Shown: piece after piece, positions 24,640-37,800 of the stretch
How the letters are laid out: the number at the start of each line of letters is the position of its first letter
Numbering within the stretch: position 1 is the first letter of the stretch
Position numbers and translations under genes: made by a program
The notes under the pieces: model-generated
Databases searched by the model: none
What the model was told of the DNA's origin: nothing
Seen by the model: the letters and a program-made list of their open reading frames with translations, nothing else
Source of the DNA: Jacaranda mimosifolia
Lineage: Eukaryota; Streptophyta; Magnoliopsida; Lamiales; Bignoniaceae
Direction: 5' to 3'
DNA length: 64,000 nt
NCBI GenBank assembly: GCA_018894105.1
Contig: CM032129.1
Coordinates: forward strand, 14,081,968 to 14,145,967

Positions 24640-27130
24640 TTTTCATGAAATGCAACAAAATTTTTGACTACAAATCCCAAATCTAATAATTTGTCAACAT
24701 TGTCAGGCTAAGCTATTCCATGGCAAAACAAGAAAATTTTGTTGCAAATGAGGAAAATTGTTCTGCTATAAATTCTAGTGCCTACTGAGCTTTATATTCT
24801 TTTTTTTGATCAATCTGCTGAGGGTCGAATAAAATATATGCTCTTTTAATAGTATCTTCTCATTTACCTCATTTGGTATTAAATTAGATGAAAGTCTAGC
24901 AATAGGCCGTCAGGGGGTATATGTTTTTAGAGCCCGTGTATCAATTTATCATAGGATTGGCACATTGTTACCCCTTTCTGGAATTAGACCAAGATATATA
25001 CACATATTTATTTATGACATAAAGCATAAGATTGAAAATCATTTATTGGAGAATGATGGATTGGATAGGGAATTGATTGAAAAGCTTAATAGGATTCTTG
25101 ATGCACATAATCCATTTGTTCAGACTTTGCGTCAACTTGCTTAGCATCATGATCTTAATGATTGCAAGCTTTTGATTAAGAAGTGACCAACCAGAAACAA
25201 TCAATACACACTCGCAACATCATCGCAAGTTGCAGCTGTTAAAGTTGGTGATGATGAAGCTGTAGGAGCTACTAATAGGGATATTATTGTTCAAACAATT
25301 TTTAGGGTATTATGATCTTTTGCAATACCCTCTATTGCTTCTTTATGGCACATATGGATGGGATAATGATAGTCGAACAATCAATGGTACTAGAGGCGCT
25401 GCGATTATTATGCATATGTGTTACATGTATTGTTCAATTTTACTTCGTCTATATTATAATACAAACTAAATTAGTTGTTTTAATTTTACATCATATTACA
25501 ATAGATTTGGCTGCGTAATCTCTCAATCCTTTTATATGGAGGACTCTTCTTACAATAATACATTGTAGACAATTATGTGAAGATTGAAACACAAAAGCTC
25601 AAATATATAAGAACACATCGACGCAATATTAGAGTTGAGTTATATCAAGGTCTTCAAGATTGTTGAATGCCGAAGAAAATGATGCTGGTAACTTACATAT
25701 TCTGTTTCATTTTCCTATTACTTTTGACAATATAATTTCTTCATTAACTTATAATGTGTATGATATATCATCTTCACTTGGGGAATGTTGGACACTGTAC
25801 AATTTTTCCATCATTATTTGTTGGAAGCCTTCGTGATATGTATGCAATGTTAGTTATTTAAAAGTATGGTAAGCTAGATGTTTTTATAACAATGACATGC
25901 AATCCATCATGGGAAGAAATATAAAATGAGCTTCAACCTAGACAAAGCCTTCAAGATCTACTTGATTTGTTAACTAGGATTTTTCGAGCAAAATTTGAAG
26001 AGTTAAAAAGAGATATCTATACTAGAAATGTCCTAGAAAAAGTTGTAGCACACGTTCACATCATTGAATTCCAAAAGAGAGGCTTACCATGTGCTCATAT
26101 GTTATATATCCTCGGTGAAAGTGACAAGCTTAATAATCCAGATGATTATGATCACATAGTACAGGCAGAGATTTCTAATAAAGATGATGAGCTCTATTAT
26201 ATGAAGCTATTTTGAGTCACATGATACATGGGTTGTGTGGAGAAATAAATGCCAATGCTCCTTGCATGAAAAATGGAACTTGCAAGAAAAACTATCCTAA
26301 GCTATTTGCACCATGCACTATACAATGAAATGATTCATACCTAATATATCGACGTCACAATGATGATAGATATATTGCTTTAGATCATGATGGTGAAGTA
26401 GTTGTGGACAATGGATGGGTGGTTTCATATAATGTTTGGCTGCTGCTGAAGTATGATTGTCATATTAATGTTGAAATTTGTAGTAGCCTAAAAAGCATAA
26501 AGTATCTTTATAAGTACGTGTACAAGGACCCTGATTGCATAGTATTTGGGCTATGCCTAGGCCCAAATTACGATGAGGTCAGCCAGTACATTGATGGAAG
26601 GTAGATTTGTGCTCTAGAGGCACTATGGAGAATATATAAGTTCCCAATGAGCAGAATCTATCCATTTGTTATAAGACTGCAAATTCATCTTCCAAATATG
26701 CAACAAGTCCAATTTTACAGCTCTCAGGGAATCTCTAATATGTCATGTGATGAGCGAAATTCCAGGACCATGTTAACTCAGTTTTTTAGAGTTCACATTG
26801 GAAGTAGAGAATGTAATAAGTATTTGTATAGTGAATTCCCTAAATACTATCAATGGATGATAAAGGAAAAATTTGGCAAAAAAGGATGACATAATAAAAA
26901 TTCATAGGTCGAGTATATGCAATGTCACCAAGTGAATGAAAAAGGCTTTATTTGTGCATTTTACTCAACTATGCTAGAGGGGCCCACCTCATTTGATAAT
27001 ATATTGATAGTGAACAATGTGCACTATCCAACGTTTAAGTAGGCTACTAAAAAACTTGGTCTCCTCGAAGAAGATGATAGTATTAGGCAATGCTTGATTG
27101 AGACATGAACAATTAGAATGCCTTTAGCTT
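24640..27130 (+). pseudogene. Helitron 2 Rep (HUH endonuclease) portion, broken
   Basis: This copy is collinear with the Rep part of Helitron 1. Visible in order are: the Cys/His segment CQHCQAKLFHGKTRKFCC (about 24685-24740); blocks matching GRQGVYVFRAR and LLENDGLDRELIEKL (about 24905-25090); GNVGHCTIFPSLFVG (about 25780-25825); the HUH region EFQKRGLPCAHMLYIL (26065-26120); and the tyrosine motif in KSIKYLYKYVYKDPDC (26490-26540). The HUH motif has Cys instead of the first His, which should abolish metal binding. By contrast the tyrosine motif is intact here, whereas in Helitron 1 it is frameshifted. The open stretches 25967-26215, 26404-26604 and 26647-26889 are parts of this one gene. 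Stops and frame changes are frequent. Confidence 0.88.
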
Positions 27131-27339
27131 TTAGATGATTGTTTCTACAATTTGGCTTTATTGCCAACCAACTGCAGTAAGAAGATTGTGGAAAGAAAAT
27201 TATGCATTCATGATTGAGGACTAATCTTTTTCAAGTTCCACAAATAATGAATTTATCTTAAATCGGCATCTGCATGACATAAATTATTTACTTTTGCAAC
27301 ATAACAGAAGCTTGAAAGAATTCGACTTGATTCAAATTA

Positions 27340-28835
27340 GTACTATCATAATTTGAGCAATATTTTCGGTTTAATAGAAGATGAATTGGCCATACCAATT
27401 TTAGAACATGATATACATGCTGCTGGCAAACTTGATGCAGGCCAACTGCAAGCATTTAATACCGTCAAACATGCAATTGTAAGGAAGGAAAGTTCAATTT
27501 TCTTTTTAGATGGTCCAGGTGGTACTAGCAAAATATTCTTGTGTTAAGCTTTACTAGAGAGCTTTCCAAAGGATAGGTTTATAATGCTTGCTATTGCAAC
27601 ACATGGATTAAAACAATCTAGCTTCCCAGAGGCAGAACAACATATTCGAAACTTAAAATACTAATTAAGTTAGATTCAAACTCGATGTGCAATTTCAATA
27701 AATAATTAGAAATGTGTGAGCTACTAGATTAGGCATCAGCAATCATTTGGGATAAGACACCCATGGCAAATAGAAAAGCAATTGAAATTGTGGATAGCAC
27801 TTTAAGGGAAATGCTTGGAGTCAACTTACCATTTAGATGTAAGATGATTTATTAGAACGTGATCTTCATCAAGTTGTTATTGTTGTTGTTGGTGGCACAA
27901 GGTCAAAAACTGTGAAAGTGAGCATTGTAAAATCTCACTTATGTCTAACGTTAAAGTTCTTCACTTGGTATATAATATTAGAGCCCATAGCGATAAAAAG
28001 TTCTCTGTTTTTCTACTTCATGTTCGGCATGGTGAAAAACCTATCCAGCAAGAAAATATAATAAGGATTCCCGACTCTATGGCAATACCATAGGATGGTG
28101 AACAGTCAATTGATCATCTGATTGAATCAACTTTTCCATATCTTGGTTTGCATACTTATGATCCTAAATATATAATGGGTAAAGTGCTAATAACTCCACT
28201 AAATAAAGATGTGAACAAGCTAAACGAAAAAGTGATTCAAGCTTTTATAGGGGATGACCAACATACGTATTACTCATTTGACTTGTGCCTGAGGACATGA
28301 ATAATTTGTACTTACATGAATTTCTAAACTCCCTTACTCCTGGTAATCTCCCACCCCTCAAGTTAACTCTTAAGAAATGAACACTGATTATGCTATTGAG
28401 AAACAATGACCCAAAAATTGGGCTATGCAATGGCACTAGACTAATCTATCGCATATTTGGTAGTAATGTAACTGATGCAAAAGTTTTGACTAGATAGTTT
28501 AAGGGAACAAAAGTCTTTCTATCACACATTCCTTTAAAGACAGTGGAAGATGCAAAACTGCCATTTGAAATGATACAGAGACAATTTCCAGTTAGATTTA
28601 GTTTTGCATTCACAATTCATAAATCCTATGGACAAACGATACCAAATGTTGGAATTTCTTTGCTGATCTTGTTTTTAGTAATGGCATCTATATGTTGCTC
28701 TTTCGTGGGGTATTTCTGAACGAAGCACAAAAGTATTGGTTAAGAAGGGACAAATTAATAGTTTTCAAGGGATTTATACAAGGAATTTAGTATTCTTTGA
28801 AATTTTTGCCAAGTTGTGCGATAACCATAATTAAG
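27340..28835 (+). pseudogene. Helitron 2 Pif1-like helicase portion, broken
   Basis: An open frame at 27353-27547 gives LDAGQLQAFNTVKHAI and Walker A as FFLDGPGGTSKIFLC, with Ile replacing the Thr after the catalytic Lys, then a TAA. Walker B (AIIWDKTPMANRKAIE, about 27740-27785) has DK in place of DE. Motif III is badly decayed (about 27850-27890). NDPKIGLCNGTRLI (about 28408-28450) and FAFTIHKSYGQTIPNVG (about 28605-28655) match the C-terminal motifs. The end KNLVFFEIFAKL-like sequence lies at about 28780-28820. Relative to Helitron 1 the decay is independent, with different lesions in each motif. Confidence 0.87.
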
Positions 28836-29189
28836 AGGTATCTCATGAAAACTTTTCTATATTCAATTTTTTTTCACTATAATATTTTCCGTAATGTAAA
28901 TTTGCATATATATATATATGAATGAGAATTTATTTTATGTTTCATTATGGTTACCACAAGTATTTGCATGAATTTAGGGTAGTATTTGTAATTATCTTTT
29001 ATATATAGGGAATTTAGTGTACAATTATTACAAGTTGGCATCAACCCATGACATAATTAATTATTACATGAACTTATTTATTCTACCTAATATACTTAAT
29101 GAAAGAAAATACTAAAACAAATCATTGTTAAAATGGCAATAAATGCATTTCTGACAATAATATTTTCATCATATTATTTATTTTGTCTT

Positions 29190-29849
29190 TGCAGGAGAAG
29201 ATAGATTTACTAAAATTTTTATTCCTATTACTGCTACTTGCATCAAAGAATTGGATGAACAAGGTATCATGGTGTATATAGGCAGAAAGCAAATCACAAG
29301 CTCCACTTCAAAGGGAATGTGATATAATATCTTGAGTACGCAATACATTATTAAATTAGAAAAATGATGGATTGAGGAATTGTGGTGATCTTTCTAGCAT
29401 GTAAAAATTTGTTATGCAACCTTCCAAGATGCAAATACTCGGTCTAAGTTGGAAAGCTATTGTAGGGATAAAGGAGAATGATTTGAGAAAGTGGATTTGA
29501 GAAAGCACAAAAAGAAAAAAAAAACAAAAACAAAAACAAAACGTAGGCATATTTATATTGTTTACTTTCTAATGTTAAATCTTAATTTGCACTTCCCAAT
29601 TGCTCAAATTTGAATTACTTTGATAGGAAAAAGTGGGTTGTTGTGATAGGATGGGATTTGACAAAGATGTGACAAACATATATATTTAGTAAGTTACAAT
29701 AATTTATCTATTGTTAAATATACTTTTTCTAATAATGCAATAGAAAGGTACCACAAAAAGAAGAAACAATGATGAGAAGACTTTATTTCAGTATGATATT
29801 AATTGTCATTGAGTTAGCTTTCATACTTTTGTTTCTTATGCACAATCTA

Positions 29850-29885
<36 letters not shown>

Positions 29886-29960
29886 TTATTAAGAAAAATA
29901 TTCGACCTTCTGAAGAGGCTGATATTGAAGTGGTATAAATAAAATTAAAAAATCGCATAA
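29190..29960 (+). pseudogene. Helitron 2 downstream exons of unknown function
   Basis: These are counterparts of the Helitron 1 downstream segments: GEDRFTKIFIPITATCIKEL after an ag (about 29195-29255), LGLSWKAIVGIKENDLRKWI (about 29440-29500), KKWVVVIGWDLTK-like (about 29630-29668) and KGTTKRRNNDEKTLFQYDIN (about 29746-29805). The matching frame in both copies suggests real former coding sequence. The family is not recognised. Confidence 0.4.
29852..29884. repeat. (TG)n microsatellite
   Basis: About 16 TG units lie at a place where Helitron 1 has only ACATGTGTC (about 19931), so the tract expanded after the two copies separated. Confidence 0.95.
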
Positions 29961-30439
29961 TCTCATCAACTTTAGAGCTAATATAATTGATACTTGATAT
30001 TTAATGATTTACATTATAGTATTTCAATCAACGATACCAAAGGTGGTGTAGAGATATCCAGGAATACAAGCTGGATTGCAAAGCAACTACAAGGTAGTGT
30101 TTTGCAAATTATATATAGAGTAACATGAATATGTAGTGGCACAATACAGATATATGATATATTCATTCTCAAAATTACATGTCTATAGCAAAAGCTTACT
30201 ATAAGGAGTTGTAGTTGTACAATAAAACTACTTTGTATATAAATTAGCTACCGTATTCTTTGTTAATATATGCATTTATGATTTGTTAATTGTAAATTTT
30301 GTTCAAGTTTAATTGGTGAATATAATTAGTAACATATTTTTAAATCCTTGCGTCACTATATTGAATGAGAAATATGTGCACAAAAATTATGTAATATTCA
30401 AGATGTATATATGTGTGCGAGGATTGCATGCGATGGTTG

Positions 30440-30443
30440 CTAG
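30440..30443 (+). other. Helitron 2 3' end (CTAG)
   Basis: GCGAGGATTGCATGCGATGGTTG precedes CTAG and aligns with the ends at 20499 and 23951. The hairpin is weak here and the next base is G, not T. It is assigned by alignment with the other copies. Confidence 0.65.
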
Positions 30444-31260
30444 GTTTTTTAAAAGGTACCTTTTATTTCCTCCAAAAATATTTTGAAAAAATTGTAAATG
30501 TGATTATACAAAATATTAAATAATTATACCAAGGAAAACACGCTTTTATATTTTTGTACTATTATTTAATATAAATATATATTTTTTAATCATTTCATTA
30601 ATTTAATAATAACATATAATACTACAAAATTAGTTTAATAACACTACAAACTCAGAAATAATTTACATGACATTGCAAAGGTGGTAGAAAATGCGGAAAT
30701 GAAACCAAATGCATTTTTCTTTGAAAATGTACCACATTAACCATTTTTATAATATATGATGCACATTTTTATTTTTCATACATTTCTTAGTATATATATC
30801 TATACGCAATAGAACCAAGTCAACTTAACAAAGATATTAACATACATTTATAAATAAAGAAAAAGGAATATGACACATATAAAAAGTAATGAACACATAA
30901 GCAAGTGTTAGCAACAAATAAATTTGAAACATAAAAAAGAGAGGTAAACAACCCAACAAACTTAAAATGCTTGTGATTCCTTTCATTAGAGCCAGAGGCA
31001 GAGCAAGGTCATTTGGATGAAAGTGATCCCCCAATGGGGTATAACTTCACGATTAATTTGGTGTAACCGGTCTTTGATCAAGGGTTGAGACCCTTATCTA
31101 TTGAAGGAAAAAGTTCAAGCACTTTGCTTTGAATCACAAATAAATATTATTAAGATTTTGCATGCTTGATCTTCTATCTTTCCTACAGGCATTGAAATCA
31201 AACTGGAATGAGACCTTCCTTCTAATTCTGAGATGCCTAGAATGCCTTTCAAACCCTCAT
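30444..31260. other. AT-rich spacer, no gene
   Basis: Very AT-rich to about 31000, then about 260 bp of more balanced sequence before the plastid insert. No coding family, repeat copy or RNA gene was recognised. Confidence 0.5.
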
Positions 31261-31265
31261 AGCCA

Positions 31266-33437
<2,172 letters not shown>

Positions 33438-34137
33438 TGAGTCTTCCTCTTTCCGGACAACATATACAAAGAGACCCGCCAACCAGCAAATAATTACTAA
33501 ACCTTTGAGAGATATTTCTACTTTGTTTCTCTTCTATTTTTCTCTCTTCCATTTATCTATTTTCTTTAGTTCTTTACTAAAGCAATTATGATCTGGAAGT
33601 CGATCCGGGGCAAGTGTTCGGATCTATTATGATGCAGTCATGAGGTGCTCAATGGACCTTTTGAATATCATAAAACATTTTTGTAGCTTTGGATTGATGC
33701 AAAAATGATCTTTTTGTACAACCTGATGATATGAACTACTTTGTTCCAAATCACGCGAGCAACCATTGCTAAGAAGCATCATGGTATATATGTTTAAATA
33801 AATTCTAATAATTTAGTTGGTAATTTAGATATGTAATTTAGGTTTCTTTATATTAGTTTTAATTGAAGTCTTTTTAAAGAAAATTTTAATAAAAAAAAGA
33901 AAGAAGTCTATTTTGTACTCTATCCTTTATTTTGTCCTTACGAAATATCAGATGAAATAGAATGCTTAGAAGGGATATAATGAAAGTCTTTGATTGGCTC
34001 TTTCCATAAAGCAAAGGAATGATCAATATTTTTATTTGACTGATGCGGCCAAAAAACAATTAATTCTAATAAATATATATATAGTTTATTCTAAACTAAA
34101 TAATAGAATAGAATTAATAAATAAATGGCACCTTCTT
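33438..34137 (-). other. Plastid-derived ycf3-psaA spacer
   Basis: This is the roughly 0.7-kb intergenic spacer between ycf3 and psaA, of about the length usual in chloroplast genomes. It would contain the psaA promoter and leader. The segment around 33600-33680 (gttcggatctattatg, catgaggtgctcaatgg) looks plastid-like. No gene is expected or seen. The spurious N-terminal extension of the open frame at 33297-33482 falls here. Confidence 0.7.
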
Positions 34138-36053
34138 TTATTCAAAATGCCTCGTGATCTTCATCCAATTATATGTTTCAATATAATTACCAGGTGTAAG
34201 TGCTATAGCTTGTTTCCAATACTCAGCGGCCTAATCAAACCAAGCCTCTACAATTTTAGAATCTCCTTGGCGAATGGCCTGTTCTCCCCGGTTGGAATAG
34301 GTAGATTAATTACTTCCCTTAGAACTGTACTTGAGAGTTTCCTACCTCATACGGCTCGTCAATTCTTTTGGTGTCCCATTACCATATCGAATGGGATTTC
34401 TCAATGATCTATCCAATTTTTCATGTTAACCAAAGAGGTTCATTACATGAGTTTTAAACCGAAATTTGGATTCAATTTTGATTAATAATTTGTTTGATTT
34501 CATTTTATATTTTTTCTAGCCTTCAGAAGAACAAAATCCTCCTATCCTTAGAATTTTTTGAAAGGTAACTATCTTAGTTTCGTACAGAAATTTATATAGA
34601 ATCTTTGAAAAAGACTTTCCTTCCTAAGAAAGAAAAGACTTACTATCTTTGGGATCTGATCCTACAATGCTACTCAAAACTTTAGTGGATTGACTCTATT
34701 ACATAAGTGGATTCCTAATTTTTATCTCACATAATGAGATAAGTATATCTACCATCATGACATAAGTATGCATTTATTATTGTATCGGCCCTAAACCTTG
34801 CTAATTGATCTATAGGTGCTTCTTCTACCAATTAGATCCTTTTTTGTCCATAGAAAAAAAGTAGCTGGGCATATCTATTTCTTCATATTTCAACTTCTAT
34901 GAGTTTCTTTCTTTGCTACAGCTGATAAAAATCATTGTTTTAGACGATGCATATGTAGAAAGCCTTTTTTATTTTTTTATTTTTATTTTTTGTTTTTGAC
35001 TCCATATTATTAAAAACTTGTGGTAAAATGGATTTTGTTCTAGTCCTTGAAAATGATATTCCAAAGCTTTCGTATGTTTTCCATTACTTGTATGGATAAG
35101 ACCTATACTATAAAGTATGTAACTTCGATCATAGGGATCAATTTCTAGTCGCATAGCTTCATAATGATTCTGTAAAGCTTCCACATAATTTCCTTTGCCT
35201 TGAGTTGACATCCATTACAGTTGCCATTCAATTAAAAAAATCTCCGTTCTAGAACCGCACGTGAGATTTTCATCTTATACGGCTCCTCCTTTATGTGTAT
35301 AGGGAGAATAATACACGAAATCAAAAAATATGAAAATATTCTCATTATGGACTAAGTAGGGCTAGTGTTTTTGTGAGAAATCTCTAGTCAACCTTCATGC
35401 AAGAGATCTTCTCTTAACATTAAGCGTGTTGGGACTAGATAGAAATGAGAACAACAACAATTTCTTTATTTTCAACGCTTCCTAATTTCCATGAATTAGT
35501 CACTTCAACAGCCTTCAATGGTTATATTGGTATCCAAAGTACAAATGAGATGGATGTTTATTGTCCCAACCATTCTTTTAGTCCCGAGCCCAATAAGGAA
35601 AGGGATAAATTATAATAAAGTTTTCGTGTTATTGATTCCTTGGTGTAGTGCTTCTTCCCTATGCTGTCCATTGGTACTAGTGGAGTAGGATTGCTAGATA
35701 ATATTGAAGCTCTAGGTGTAACCTTTTGCTCAATACTAGAATAAAAAATTAAAACATAGCATTTGAGGTTGCATTAATCGAGGATAGAAGACAGAAGGAA
35801 TTATTTTATTTCCAAACTTCACCTTCAACAAGCATAGATTTACTTCAAAAAAATTTCCGAATGACATGTCTTTCTAGTAAGACCGAGGAAAATGGAAAAA
35901 ATGAAATAAAAAAAAGAATCAAATCACACCATCTTTGTAATAGGTAAATGCCTCCTTTTCTCCTGAAGAAGTCGGAATTATTTGCAATAAGATATTGGCT
36001 ACAATTGAAAAGGTCTTATCAATAAAATTTCCATTTATTTGCAATTTAGTCAT
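34138..36053 (-). pseudogene. ycf3: ycf3 (pafI) pseudogene with both introns, plastid-derived
   Basis: Ycf3/PafI is a tetratricopeptide-repeat factor for photosystem I assembly; its plastid gene has three exons and two group II introns. Exon 1 (36053-35930, 124 bp) starts ATG and reads [20 protein letters not shown], then [14 protein letters not shown], ending before GTGTGAT, a group II 5' boundary. Exon 2 (about 35213-35000) begins at GGATGTC and encodes [20 protein letters not shown] and [20 protein letters not shown]. It has a 1-bp deletion near NPF and loses its last codons at a breakpoint near 35000. Exon 3 (34290-34138) encodes RGEQAIRQGDSKIVEAWFD, a stop where Gln is expected (34233-34231), and then [18 protein letters not shown], ending at TAA 34140-34138. 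Intron retention shows DNA-level transfer. Confidence 0.96.
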
Positions 36054-36200
36054 AGCTAGCAATCCATTCTATAATTCTTCTCATTCCTTTTTGTGGGAAA
36101 ATTCCCACAAAGAAAAGAGTTATACAGCACGAAATAACATAAAAACAGATTGATTTGTAAAAAGGATTATGGATCTTTTATTCCAATTGTTCCTTTTTAA

Positions 36201-37800
36201 TAGGAATCGATAAGAATTATTTGAATTGTGGAACAACAATAACAAATCTCTTAGGACATGAGAATTGGAAAACCTATCCATTACGTACTTTTAGCTGGTA
36301 TGTTGATGATCCATAAGCCTTATTCACTCTTAGATGATATGTATTGGATACGAGGAATGAATCTTCCCAAGGGCTTATCAATCCCGAACTTAATGAGCAA
36401 GAAAATGCACTTCACTTATGCACTAAGGGAGAAAGAATAAAGGTACTAAGTATTCTCTCACTCCTACCTTGATATAGGATCTTTCCAATTGCATCTCATT
36501 TCATTTATTAGTTTTTCTTAGGTTAAGGGATCCAAGTCAAAAAGCACTTCGTTGATGCAGATAAGCAATAGCATTTCAATTGACAGGGTGTGTTCACTTC
36601 AGTAATCTCTTTTGAAGTTATCTTTCCAAGCCCTCAAAGTCTTCCATTGCCTTTGTTATTGTATTTAGTCTATAAAGCTGTCCAGTGGCCCTATCTCTGA
36701 TCCCCTCGATTTTAGGGTGTAGCAAGGTTAAAGGAATGGTTCTAACCCTCGCATAAGATATTGAAAAGAACTAGAGCAAGAAAAAATCCTAGGACTTAAA
36801 GAAAGGTTCGCAACGCCAATGTTGATAGACCTAAATCCCCAGTCTTTTGATATACGACTTGGACCACTAAGAAAGAGACATAAGCAATCGACTACTTCGA
36901 CTTCTAAATAGAGATATCGGCACTCTCTTATAGACAATTTCCACTTTGACATCTACTTGGATAGTGCTAATGAATAGGCTGATGATGATACACAAAGAAA
37001 TAGTAATTCTCGTCTTCCATTTAGTAAGTGGTTTATTTGAAAGTCATGTTGTAACCCAAATTGAAGGCGCTGACTAACAGTTACTGGAAGAGCAATTAAC
37101 AACCCAACCCATCAGGTTCGAGCTGATAAAGGAGAATCAAAATAAGACTTATCTTAGACCAAGAAGGAGTTGTAGATTTTGCTTGAAAGCTCTTGAGACG
37201 AATGAATGTGATGTGTTTGAGCTAACCTACCCGTCGCTACTAAGAGACCAATTGGATATAGATGAACTAGTGGAAACCACAAGCGTCTTTGTTAATTGAT
37301 TGTAGACCACCCCTAGGCCATGGATCTTCGATCGAAAAATGAGCTTATCTATCGACGATAAAAGATACCTATTCCTGCAATTGCGCTTAGTCCAAGCTAC
37401 ACCCTTCCCTGACTTTAACAAGTAAGTAAGCTACTTGACTTCCCTCATCTCAAACTTAGTTAAGCTTGAGTTGGTCGCCCTTTCTCTCTTTACTGATAAC
37501 AAACGACAAGGAAATGCCTTCAAAAGGGATTATGTGATAGGCCCCATTTACTGGTAGTCTTTCTGCACTCCAATCTTTAAAGCCTTCTTGAAGATGGACC
37601 TCGCCAACTTATGTTGTTATCGCTGGTCACCCATCCCCTTCATATAGGCACTTTCGTAGTTTTTTCATATCCACGAAAATGGGAGGAGCTGAAGGTGGAG
37701 ACTTACATCTTCTATTAAACAACTCAGTGGTTGTTCCCATCCTTTTCTTGGGATGAGGCTTGACTTCTCCTTTCTTATCTTGTGGCGGAGGAAAGATGGA
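36201..37800. other. Sequence of organellar (mitochondria-like) appearance, unassigned
   Basis: Base composition is more balanced than in the surrounding AT-rich nuclear DNA. Short phrases such as gtaagtaagctacttgac and ttggtcgccctttctctc are of the kind common in angiosperm mitochondrial spacers. Open stretches of 60-74 codons (36258-36440 plus strand, 36952-36728 and 37421-37227 minus strand) match no family I know. If it is mitochondrial, the whole 31.3-37.8 kb block could be one nuclear mitochondrial insertion that carried plastid DNA. This is an impression from composition and style, not a match. Confidence 0.4.

Larger units (their letters stand above)
20979..30443 (+). mobile_element. 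Helitron 2: composite Helitron with Rep/helicase remnants
   Basis: The 5' end is placed at TC (20979-20980), preceded by A, because homology with the copy at 47205 starts within a base or two of this TC. The 3' end is placed at CTAG (30440-30443), preceded by a GC-containing hairpin region. In between are a non-coding 5' part, an internal Helitron 3' end at 23951, a broken Rep (24640-27130), a broken helicase (27340-28830) and the same downstream exons as Helitron 1. Two readings are possible: one composite Helitron of 9.5 kb, or a small non-autonomous Helitron (20979-23951) lying next to or inside a 5'-truncated autonomous one. The copy at 47205-49600 runs straight through 23951, which favours the first reading. 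Confidence 0.72.

Noticed and set aside
31000..31260. Possible continuation of plastid DNA into psaB
   Set aside because: The sequence following the psaA stop on the minus strand does not read as the psaB start. Homology ends within a few bases of the stop.
33994..34407. 137-codon open frame on the plus strand
   Set aside because: It is antisense to ycf3 exon 3 and the adjacent intron/spacer. The minus strand gives the clear Ycf3 sequence.
36054..37000. Search for plastid trnS-GGA upstream of ycf3
   Set aside because: No cloverleaf-like sequence or the expected tRNA-Ser motif was found. The insert seems to end before it.
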